Assembly (NCBI GenBank): GCA_017469845.1
Contig: JAFUFP010000050.1
Location: 1 to 64,000, forward strand
Length of the DNA stretch: 64,000 nt
DNA from: Bacteroidales bacterium
GTDB taxonomy: Bacteria; Bacteroidota; Bacteroidia; Bacteroidales; UBA932
Reading direction: 5' to 3'
Shown here in pieces: positions 8,467 to 16,012 of the stretch (positions within the stretch are counted from its first letter, which is position 1; every line of letters begins with the position of its first letter). A program made the translations under genes and the position numbers. The notes beneath the pieces were generated by a model. The model searched no databases, was not told the origin of the DNA, and saw only the letters and a program-made list of their open reading frames with translations.

Positions 8467-8829
8467 ATGAAATACATCAACAGAGTGGAATTGCTCGGAG
8501 TAGTGGGCAAAAAGATAAGGATTAACACAGTCAACGAGGTCAATGTCGCCACTTTTACTCTCGTTACCGACAGGTTATTCCTCAACAAGGAAAACGGTGG
8601 CGTGGAAGTGGCGAACCATACGGTGGTGGTATGGGACAATGACGGCATATGGGATTTCTCCAAAATCGAAGAAGGAGCCATCGTGCATGTCACCGGACAC
8701 ATCAAATACCACAACTACATAGGCGACGACGGCCTGAAAAGGCGCGCCACCGAGATCATGGCCAGCACCTTCCAGGTACTCGGAAAGAAAGATGATGACA
8801 AGGAAGAGGAAGCCGTAGCCCAAATGTAG
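8467..8829 (+). CDS. ssb: Single-stranded DNA-binding protein paralogue
   Basis: The 120-aa protein starts MKYINRVELLGVVG and has the SSB OB-fold pattern through KRRATEIMASTFQVLG. This family coats ssDNA and recruits repair proteins through an acidic C-terminal tip ending in Pro-Phe. Here the tail is short and acidic (DDDKEEEAVAQM) and lacks the Pro-Phe end, so partner recruitment may be lost or different. The ATG at 8467 follows a purine-rich AAAAAAGTGAAGATC. It lies only 23 nt before the lipoprotein gene that opens the fimbrial locus, so it looks like the first gene of that operon. It is probably an accessory SSB. Confidence 0.85.
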   Translation: MKYINRVELLGVVGKKIRINTVNEVNVATFTLVTDRLFLNKENGGVEVANHTVVVWDNDGIWDFSKIEEGAIVHVTGHIKYHNYIGDDGLKRRATEIMASTFQVLGKKDDDKEEEAVAQM

Positions 8830-8852
8830 CCTTCCCACAAAACTGAACGGCC

Positions 8853-10823
8853 ATGAACAGATCCACGACACTATTGCTGCTTTCCGGGATGATGCTGCTC
8901 CATCCCGGATGCGCTCCCCAAAGAAAGGCGTCAACCCTGATGAAGGAAATGCCCAAGGCGAGACTGGAACTGCCCCAGATGGACGAAGTGTCCCCTTCCA
9001 GAATAGCATCTCTCCTTGACGCTTCGGCTCCATCGGAGGAAACCTCTGACGAAGGTGATGTCATCATAATGAATGCGGTGAAAGATGAGAACGGTGAGAT
9101 GGTCGCTACCGACGTCATCAGGGCGGCCACCGTATCCGCCCGTTTCAGGAATCTCGCGGAAAGGCGCGGGTCCGTCGACATCTGTTTCGATGTGACGGTA
9201 CCCTCCTCCATGAGGGACAGCCGATGGCAGCTGAGGCTGTATCCCGACATGGAGATTCTGAACGAACACCACATTCTCGATCCGGTCATCATTACAGGGC
9301 AGCAGTACAGGAAGGCCCAACTGAGGGGTTACGAACACTACAACCGCTTCCTGGAAAGCATAATAACGGATACGACCCTCCTTGTGAACCGGGACCAATT
9401 GGAAGTTTTCCTGCAGAGGAACCTTCCCCAGATATACAGTTTCCGGAACGACACTTCCTTCGTCAGCGAGGAGACCTTCCTGTCATATTGGGGCGTTACG
9501 GAAAAAAGGGCGCTGCAGCATTACACCATAGCCAGACTCGTCAGAAGGAACAGGCGCCGCATCGGCATGGCCGACAAGATGTACAAGAAATACATAAAAT
9601 CCCCAATGGAAGCTGACGGGCTGAGACTGGATACGGTTCTCGTCAGGGAAGACGGCGACTTCGTGTACAGGTATACCCAGACTGTTAATGCGGTGCCGGG
9701 GCTCAGAAAGGTTGACGTCACGCTGGGAGGCGAAGTCCTCCAGCAGGACAAGAGGATCTATTCGGTTCCCAAGAGCGACACTCTAACCTTCTATATCAGT
9801 TCTCTTTCCTCTCTGATCGACGAATCCCCCAGGTTCAAACGGGAAATAAAGCTCCGGAAGGTGGAAGTGAACACGGCCTGCTACATAGACTTCGAACAGG
9901 GCCGCTCCGAAATCAACCCCTCCCTTGGAAACAACTCTTCGGAGATGAGAAGAATAAGGGGGAACCTTGCCACCCTCCTTTCCGAAGACGATCTTGTAAT
10001 AGATTCCGTCCTTGTCACCGCCTCGTGTTCGCCTGAGGGTTCCTACTCTTCGAACATCTCTCTCGCGTCAAAAAGGTCGGCATCGGTAGGAGAATACTTC
10101 TCCTCTTTCATGGAGGAATACTCCGACTCCCTCGTTCTGTCACGCGGCAGAAGGCTTTCTATCGACGGAGAAGAGATCCGGTGGGACGATTACCCCGGGA
10201 AGGACCTCCGGTTCCTTCCCAGGAGCAATCCCGAGAACTGGGAAATGCTCGACGCCCTCGTGGAGAGTGACTCGACCCTTTCCCGCACGGAGAAAGACTC
10301 CTACCTCGAAATCAGAAAGATAAAGGACCCCGACAGAAGGGAAAAGGCCCTTCAGGGGGAGCCCTATTACCGGCACCTGCGCGAAAGTGTGTACCCCAGG
10401 CTCCGTACCGTCAAATTCGCCTTCCATCTTCACCGCTCCGACATGGATGCCGACACGGTAATGACGACAGTCCGCGACTACCTCTACCAGGAGGGACTCC
10501 AGGCGATGAAAGACCGCGACTACGAACGTGCCCTTTCAATCCTGAGACCCTACTCCGACTACAACACGGCCGTAGCCTGCCTCGCCCTCGATTATGACAA
10601 CACGGCCCTTTCCATTCTCCAGGAGATGGACGGGGAACAGACCCCGAAAAGGGATTACCTGATGGCGATAGCCTACTGCAGGACCGGAGATGAGGACAAG
10701 GCGATAGACCATTACCTCTCGGCCTGCAGGAAAGACAGGTCAATGATATACAGAGGCAACCTCGACCCGGAGATTTCCGCACTGACGAAAAGGCTCGGAA
10801 TATCATTCGAAGAGGACCTCTAG
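8853..10823 (+). CDS. Fimbrial-locus lipoprotein with OmpA-like and TPR-like regions
   Basis: A 656-aa protein with a lipoprotein signal (LLLLSGMMLLHPGC, Cys20). Residues about 85-150 are a beta-rich region (FDVTVPSSMRDSRWQLRLYP) reminiscent of the DUF3868-type proteins found in Bacteroidales fimbrial loci; that assignment is tentative. Around 340-420 it carries an OmpA-like stretch (YIDFEQGRSEINPSL, VTASCSPEGS, LASKRSASVGEYF). Residues about 540-650 are TPR-like helices (EGLQAMKDRDYERALSIL). It is probably a periplasm-facing outer-membrane lipoprotein that supports or anchors the fimbria. It follows ssb by 23 nt and precedes the first fimbrillin by 284 nt. Confidence 0.7.
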   Translation: MNRSTTLLLLSGMMLLHPGCAPQRKASTLMKEMPKARLELPQMDEVSPSRIASLLDASAPSEETSDEGDVIIMNAVKDENGEMVATDVIRAATVSARFRNLAERRGSVDICFDVTVPSSMRDSRWQLRLYPDMEILNEHHILDPVIITGQQYRKAQLRGYEHYNRFLESIITDTTLLVNRDQLEVFLQRNLPQIYSFRNDTSFVSEETFLSYWGVTEKRALQHYTIARLVRRNRRRIGMADKMYKKYIKSPMEADGLRLDTVLVREDGDFVYRYTQTVNAVPGLRKVDVTLGGEVLQQDKRIYSVPKSDTLTFYISSLSSLIDESPRFKREIKLRKVEVNTACYIDFEQGRSEINPSLGNNSSEMRRIRGNLATLLSEDDLVIDSVLVTASCSPEGSYSSNISLASKRSASVGEYFSSFMEEYSDSLVLSRGRRLSIDGEEIRWDDYPGKDLRFLPRSNPENWEMLDALVESDSTLSRTEKDSYLEIRKIKDPDRREKALQGEPYYRHLRESVYPRLRTVKFAFHLHRSDMDADTVMTTVRDYLYQEGLQAMKDRDYERALSILRPYSDYNTAVACLALDYDNTALSILQEMDGEQTPKRDYLMAIAYCRTGDEDKAIDHYLSACRKDRSMIYRGNLDPEISALTKRLGISFEEDL

Positions 10824-11107
10824 AAGAATCTTGAACGACTTGGCCGACTGTCCGTAACTGGAGAACTTCATCCCGAAACTTGTTTCTTCGGGCCACGGCC
10901 CTTTTCAGCTGAGGACAGGACGGGGAACACTCCTTCTCCCGGGGATATCCCCCTTCCACAATCGAAATTGCTTTCCACAGTCTCTCTCTCTCTTTCAACA
11001 ATTGTCTCTCAGGAGTCCGTCCTGATCCTCGTGCTGATTATCTGTCGGAACTTTGGTTCAATTACCGATAAATTATTCACCATCAATTCAAAACAAAACA
11101 AAAAAAA

Positions 11108-12211
11108 ATGAAAAAGACACTGCTACTGTCGGTGGCTGCGCTATGCTTTGCCGCCGCTTCGTGTGACAACACGATCAGTCCTTCACCCTCAGCGGAAGGT
11201 GAGGCCACCCTCCTTCTGGACGTCGCCGCAATGGACGTTGAGATGGAGACGAAGTCTTCACCCTCCGTGGGAGACGAAGCGAAAATCAACACCCTCGACA
11301 TCTACGTTTACGACATCGAGGAAGCCAACGGGTCCTACTACATGATCGACACCTACATGAGGGTGGACAATTACACGGAAGGACAGGCCATCACCGTGAA
11401 GACCTCCCCCGGAAGGAAAAGGCTCGTCGTAGTGGCGAACCAGAGCACGGAAGAGGCCAACAAGCTTCTCAATTACGAGGATTTCAGGACAAACGGCTGG
11501 AGGTACGACCAGAACAGCAGGGGCAACTTCCTGATGACCTACGACAACACCGTCACCCTGGACTTCAATGCGACGACAAGGCACAAGGCTCTCCTGAAGA
11601 GGCTTGTCGCGAAGATCCAGCTGAGGAAAGTGGTCATCAACCTTCCGCCGCAGTACGGTGAAGTGAAGCTCAAAGGAGCCTACGTTCATCTGGTTCCCAA
11701 GATTTACAACCACGTTTCCGAAGACAGGGCCGACTACTGGCAGGTCCCTTCCGAGGACTGGCTCGATGCTGAAGGGAATGTCGTGATCGAAGGGTACAAG
11801 GAGGAAGTCCCCGAGAACGTCCTCGGCATGATGACCAACAGCGGTTTCAGCGGGACCGTTCCATGCTCCTACACCTGGGAAAGCGAAGGTGACTACACCG
11901 TCTACCCGTTCCCCAACCCCACGTATGACGAAGGCTTCGACCTTCCCGACCTCGTGACCAAGTTCGTTGTTGAACTGGAGATTGGAGGTTTCCCCACATT
12001 CTACACCATCGGTCTGCCCGGTTTGACGGCGAACTGCTTCTATGACATAAAGAGCATCACCATCAACCGCATCGGAGCTCCCGAAAGGGATTACTACATC
12101 GGAAACAGCACCATATCCCTCAACGCTGAAGTCGACGTATGGCAGGACGGCAAATTCGAGGGGACATTCTGCGGAACCGACACCGGAGAGGAAGGCGTTT
12201 TCAGCTTCTAG
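11108..12211 (+). CDS. Fimbrillin-family lipoprotein (minor or tip subunit candidate)
   Basis: 367 aa. A lipobox (AAASC, Cys19) is followed by a FimA/Mfa-type N-terminal domain: INTLDIYVYDIEEANG at 60-75, the GRKRLVVVANQS strand at 102-113 and KRLVAKIQLRKV at 164-175. TKS at 48-50 sits where related pro-fimbrillins are cut after a basic residue to free the donor-strand groove. The C-terminal domain has ITINRIGAPERDY and ends VDVWQDGKFEGTF... Family members are exported as lipoproteins, processed at the surface and polymerised by strand exchange. It lies between the accessory lipoprotein and the Mfa1-like gene. Tip versus shaft role is inferred from position only. Confidence 0.8.
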   Translation: MKKTLLLSVAALCFAAASCDNTISPSPSAEGEATLLLDVAAMDVEMETKSSPSVGDEAKINTLDIYVYDIEEANGSYYMIDTYMRVDNYTEGQAITVKTSPGRKRLVVVANQSTEEANKLLNYEDFRTNGWRYDQNSRGNFLMTYDNTVTLDFNATTRHKALLKRLVAKIQLRKVVINLPPQYGEVKLKGAYVHLVPKIYNHVSEDRADYWQVPSEDWLDAEGNVVIEGYKEEVPENVLGMMTNSGFSGTVPCSYTWESEGDYTVYPFPNPTYDEGFDLPDLVTKFVVELEIGGFPTFYTIGLPGLTANCFYDIKSITINRIGAPERDYYIGNSTISLNAEVDVWQDGKFEGTFCGTDTGEEGVFSF

Positions 12212-12267
12212 GACAATTCTCACACAAGAAAAGAACGACAATAATCAATTCCTAAAACATCACAATC

Positions 12268-13641
12268 ATGAGCACAACAACACTAAAAGCCAAACATCCG
12301 AATCTTCTTGATTACGTTATGATTTTCGTGGTAGGATGCGCCACCCTTCTGGGAGCTGCGGCATGCAACAAGGAAAGCGGCCCCACTCCGGCGGAAGAAC
12401 CGCTATCCGACATGGCCACACTCAATCTCAAAGTGAAAAGCACCACTCAGACCAAAGCCACGCCCGACACTCAGGTGCTCGAAGCTGAAGCCAAAATCAA
12501 TTCGATCGACCTCTTCATCTTCGACATGGAAGAAGGTTCCATTTCGGAGGGAATGCTTGAGGCCTACAAGAAGGTGACCCTCCAGGAGGGCGACGAGGCT
12601 TCCGTCTCCATGAACAGCACAACCGGAAAGAAAAGGATCTACGCCATCGCGAACGCCGGAACAAACGCCGCCGGAGGAAGTTCCTTCGACCTCGCCAAGA
12701 CTGTCGAAACCGAAGAAGACCTTCTGTCCTCCATTTCGAAGTTCAGCGAGAACGCCCTCGGTGACTTCATCATGGTAGGCTCTGCCTCCACCACGGTCGA
12801 AGGACAGCAGAAGGAACCCGTCCTTGAGGCCGGAAACGCCGCAGCCAACAACATAACCATCGAAGTCAAGAGACTGGTGAGCCGCGTGAAGATCGGTTCG
12901 ATCAAAGGGGACTTCACAGCTCCCGGACTCCGCGAAAAAACTTTCGAGGTAAAGAGGATTTACCTGATGAACGTCGCCAAGCAGGCGAATTATGTCAACG
13001 GTTCCTGGAAAGACGTTTTCGGAGATGAGACCAGGGGAACCGTAACAGCAGCTCCCGAAGGATTCAAAGCGGCGGTCGAAGTGGGCAAATACTACGCCTT
13101 CGCCGCTCCCGCAGCCAATTCCACCGACGCGAACGGAATGTGGAACTGGATGGACCACCTCACCTTCAATCAGGGAGATCCCGTCATCCTTAGCGATGAC
13201 GCCGCAGTAAAGGCCCTTACCCTGAAGGAGTATACCGGTGACGAAGGCCTCATCTACTCATCCGATTCCGAAAGGACGGTGCTAGAAGGAAATACCATGA
13301 CTCTGGGAGAGTACTTCTACGCTTATCCGAACTCCTCAGTCCCGGGAGCCGAGATGGAGGATGTCGACATGACCACGAAACTTGTCATCGAGACCCAGAT
13401 AACGATAGATTCCGAGCCCATCACATATTACTATCCACTTTCGATTCCCTACATGCAGCCCAACTATGCCTACACGATCGGCAACGTCACCATCCATCGT
13501 CTCGGCTCGAAAGATCCCTTCCATCCCGTTTCCACGGCCAACTGCACATTCACGGTAACTGTCCGCGATTGGGACACCGGTGAAATCGTCGGCAAATACA
13601 ACAACGGAGTCGAAGGCTCTGACGGAGACTTCGAGATATAA
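12268..13641 (+). CDS. Mfa1-like major fimbrillin
   Basis: 457 aa. The N-terminus is long and polar (about 16 residues) before a hydrophobic stretch and lipobox (LGAAAC, Cys33). TKA at 62-64 is a plausible processing site. AKINSIDLFIFDMEEG (75-90) and GKKRIYAIANAGTN mark the fimbrillin N-domain; VKRLVSRVKIG is the conserved strand of the family. The C-terminus has YAYTIGNVTIHRLGSKDP and VTVRDWDTGEIVG, close in pattern to Mfa1. It is the best candidate for the repeating shaft subunit. It is 56 nt after the first fimbrillin and 15 nt before the Mfa2/FimB gene. Confidence 0.85.
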   Translation: MSTTTLKAKHPNLLDYVMIFVVGCATLLGAAACNKESGPTPAEEPLSDMATLNLKVKSTTQTKATPDTQVLEAEAKINSIDLFIFDMEEGSISEGMLEAYKKVTLQEGDEASVSMNSTTGKKRIYAIANAGTNAAGGSSFDLAKTVETEEDLLSSISKFSENALGDFIMVGSASTTVEGQQKEPVLEAGNAAANNITIEVKRLVSRVKIGSIKGDFTAPGLREKTFEVKRIYLMNVAKQANYVNGSWKDVFGDETRGTVTAAPEGFKAAVEVGKYYAFAAPAANSTDANGMWNWMDHLTFNQGDPVILSDDAAVKALTLKEYTGDEGLIYSSDSERTVLEGNTMTLGEYFYAYPNSSVPGAEMEDVDMTTKLVIETQITIDSEPITYYYPLSIPYMQPNYAYTIGNVTIHRLGSKDPFHPVSTANCTFTVTVRDWDTGEIVGKYNNGVEGSDGDFEI

Positions 13642-13656
13642 TTATCCCAAGGCACC

Positions 13657-14526
13657 ATGACAGGAAGAATCTCAATGATTGTTCTGGGGAAGGTCGCCGC
13701 TATCTTAAGCGCCGGAGCGGTCCTCCTGTCCTGCACCACGATTCTGGAGGACAGGAGCGACTGCCCCTGCATTCTCACGGTCAACACTTCGACCATATCC
13801 GAAACCACAGGCATAGCTTCCCCTGTTTTCGAAGGAGGACTCAGCGTCAATCTTTTCAGCGAAAGCGGGAAGGCCATTCTCCGCGACAAGCAGGTGAAAG
13901 GGATGTCCCGCAGGGGAACCGAAGAATATTCAACCAAGGTACAGAAAGCCGTTTCCGTTCTTTCGAGTTCCATAGGCGGAAAACATTACCGGACAAGCGT
14001 AGACAGGCGGGAAATGATCCTCGAAGAGGGGTACGAAGCCGACAGTATCTACGTCCATCACAGCATAGTGGACTGCCGCGGAGAAACAGCTTACGACACT
14101 CTCAAAGTACACAAGGAATGGTGCACCGTGACAATTCATCTGAAGGGAAATGATGCAAGGAAACGCTACTCTTTCGGCATGGAAGGGAACTGGAACGGAT
14201 TCACGATGGACAGGATTCCGACCCCCTCTGAAGGCAAATTCAGATGCGACGTCAGGAAACTGTCCGAAGACAGCTTCCAGGCAAGAATTCCCCGCCAGGG
14301 TGATGATTCACTCCTGCTGGATTTCTACGAGGATGACAGGATGGGAATGCACCTGAGGGAAATCTCCTCTTTTCCCTTGGGAGACCTGATAAGGAAAGCC
14401 GGATTCGACTGGTATCGCAGAGACCTTCATGACATAGACATTACAATTGACCGCTCCTCTCTGGAAGTGGACGTTGAAGTCTGCCCTTGGTTCAGCGGTA
14501 TGAATCTCGGGGACATGGAACTTTAA
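13657..14526 (+). CDS. FimB/Mfa2-family fimbrial anchor lipoprotein
   Basis: 289 aa. The lipobox ends at Cys26 (AVLLSC), followed by the hallmark EDRSDCPC segment found just after the acylated Cys in FimB/Mfa2 proteins. The protein has a DYEADSIYVHHSIV-like beta domain and a distal half that includes DDSLLLDFYEDDRMGM. These proteins anchor the fimbria to the outer membrane and limit its length. It follows the shaft candidate by 15 nt, so co-translation is likely. In Porphyromonas the anchor also lies next to the major subunit. Confidence 0.8.
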   Translation: MTGRISMIVLGKVAAILSAGAVLLSCTTILEDRSDCPCILTVNTSTISETTGIASPVFEGGLSVNLFSESGKAILRDKQVKGMSRRGTEEYSTKVQKAVSVLSSSIGGKHYRTSVDRREMILEEGYEADSIYVHHSIVDCRGETAYDTLKVHKEWCTVTIHLKGNDARKRYSFGMEGNWNGFTMDRIPTPSEGKFRCDVRKLSEDSFQARIPRQGDDSLLLDFYEDDRMGMHLREISSFPLGDLIRKAGFDWYRRDLHDIDITIDRSSLEVDVEVCPWFSGMNLGDMEL

Positions 14527-14583
14527 ACCATGTCCCTTTTCACAACAAAACGCCAACACATCATATAATTCTTTTACTACACA

Positions 14584-15177
14584 ATGAAATCATTCGTATG
14601 GAACAGGGTACTGAGTACATTTCCCGTAATCCTTCTCTGCCTGTCCCTTTTCATCGCTGGATGCGGTAGGGCTTCAGCCCAGCGCAATTCAGTCTCGACA
14701 AACATTCTCGGATACGTAAACTTCTTCACTCTCAACATGGAACTTTCCCGTTCCGTAAGCCAGCACGTGAGTCTCGAGGGAGGAGTGAAATACAACCCGT
14801 TCGCCTTCAACATGGGGGACGATGAAACAAGCATGAGGAACAAACAACTGTCTCTCGCCCTGGGAGGAAGATATTGGCCCTGGCACGTCTACTCGGGATG
14901 GTGGATATCACCCAAAGTCAGATGGCAGATGTTCAACACCGGAGGTATCATCTCGAGCAAAACAAGAGAAGGAGACCGGGTGGGAGCCGGCATCACTGCC
15001 GGATATACCTATATGCTGAATCCGCGTTTCAACCTCGAAATGGGTGTCGGAGGATGGTTGGGGAAAGAGTGGTACACCGTTTACGACTGCCCTGTCTGCG
15101 GAGAAATCCTTGACAAGGGTGAGAAATTTTTCATATTGCCCAATGACATCGTCATAGGGGTCAGCTACATTTTTTAG
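14584..15177 (+). CDS. DUF3575-type outer-membrane beta-barrel protein of the fimbrial locus
   Basis: 197 aa. An N-terminal hydrophobic signal (about 11-27) is followed by alternating beta strands: NSVSTNILGYVNFFTLNMEL, VSLEGGVKYNPF, LALGGRYWPW, GAGITAGYTYML and a terminal IVIGVSYIF, as expected for a small outer-membrane barrel. DUF3575 proteins commonly accompany Mfa/Fim loci; a role in fimbrial export or anchoring is plausible but unproven. A Cys pair (YDCPVCGE) lies in a loop near 165. It is the last gene of the cluster. No terminator is evident after it. Confidence 0.7.
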   Translation: MKSFVWNRVLSTFPVILLCLSLFIAGCGRASAQRNSVSTNILGYVNFFTLNMELSRSVSQHVSLEGGVKYNPFAFNMGDDETSMRNKQLSLALGGRYWPWHVYSGWWISPKVRWQMFNTGGIISSKTREGDRVGAGITAGYTYMLNPRFNLEMGVGGWLGKEWYTVYDCPVCGEILDKGEKFFILPNDIVIGVSYIF

Positions 15178-15443
15178 CGTATCTTTTCGATTCCTATATC
15201 AATTGACTACAGCGACATATTCCGTTTGTCGCCAATGATGACGGGACAAAAATCAGATTTATCAAATCAAAGAGCCGCCTATCCGGATGCCCCGCTCAGA
15301 TCACGTCTGCATCCTACTCCGGCAAAGAGAATACTTTGTCCTTTTTCTTGCAAGAGGACATCGTCATTCTTCCGTTATCCTGCGCCAGAAGCCTTCAGTC
15401 CTACCGGGGCGGAGTACCGGGTATTCCTGAACAACGTTGCCCT
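15178..15443 (+). other. Intergenic region after the fimbrial locus
   Basis: No gene, promoter box or hairpin terminator is convincing in this 266-nt stretch. Base use here and in the following fragments is less GC-rich than the fimbrial genes, consistent with acquired DNA. Confidence 0.4.
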
Positions 15444-15810
15444 ATGAACAAGATAGAAACCAAATACATCCATGCCGTCGAACTTATCAAGAAGGCCATC
15501 CTCCAGAGCCAGTACAACGCCATCCGGCTTGCTAATCAGGAGCAACTGAAGTTGTACTTCGGCATTGGCCGGTACATTTCAGAGAACTCCAGAAATGGTT
15601 TCTTGAGCACGGGGGCGCTGGATTTCATCTGTGCCCAACTGAAGAATGATCTTCCGGGGTTGATGGGTTTCGGTGTCACTAGCCTGAAGAATATGCGCAA
15701 GTTCTAAGAAGCTTGGGCGACCATCGAGGACAAATCGGCAACCGTGGTTGCCGATTTACAAAGCACTGAAGATAAAACAATTGCAATTAGGCAACCAGAA
15801 TTACAATCCG
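15444..15810 (+). pseudogene. Truncated DUF1016 (YhcG-type) nuclease gene, N-terminal fragment
   Basis: The ATG at 15444 opens 87 codons that match the DUF1016 N-terminal domain (AVELIKKAILQSQYNAIRLA, LKLYFGIGRYISENS). The frame stops at TAA (15705-15707) exactly where family members read K-F-Y-E-x-W: here it reads KF-stop-EAWA. Family-like sequence continues in the same frame (KSATVVADLQST, IAIRQPELQS) to about 15810 and then ends abruptly. So there is one nonsense change plus loss of the C-terminal PD-(D/E)XK nuclease half. The fragment cannot encode a nuclease. Confidence 0.75.
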
Positions 15811-16012
15811 TAACGGCAAGGTCCGCAGGATGCTCAGGAATAGTCTCACCGTCGTTGTGTGGAGATTCCTCTTCACCATCCGCCTCACTGATGAGCCGAA
15901 GACATATGTCGTCCAGAGAGTCACCCTCGGGATCGACCCGGGATACGGCACTGTCGGCTTCCCGGCGAGGACGGCGGGACGTGAACTCATGTGCGAAGAA
16001 GTGTCCTTCTTA
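15809..16012 (+). pseudogene. IscB-like (RRXRR/RuvC-I) N-terminal remnant
   Basis: From 15809 a frame reads RNGKVRRMLRNSLTVVVW, then FTIRLTDEPKTYVVQ, then VTLGIDPGYGTVGF. This reproduces the RRXRR domain of IscB, the IS200/IS605-associated ancestor of Cas9, followed by its first RuvC motif (the Asp in GIDPG). Its HNH domain, RuvC-II/III and C-terminus are missing, because the frame runs straight into the antisense 3' end of uvrA. No transposase or omega-RNA-like structure was recognised. The remnant is joined directly to the DUF1016 fragment, with the join near 15808-15814. It is an inactive scar. Confidence 0.7.

Noticed and set aside
8467..8829. SSB as a sign of an integrative conjugative element
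   Set aside because: No tra, mob or integrase gene lies in the window. The gene is flanked by a peptidase and fimbrial genes.
15444..16012. A functional IscB or RNA-guided nuclease system
   Set aside because: Only the first RuvC motif and the RRXRR region remain. HNH, later RuvC motifs and any guide RNA are absent.
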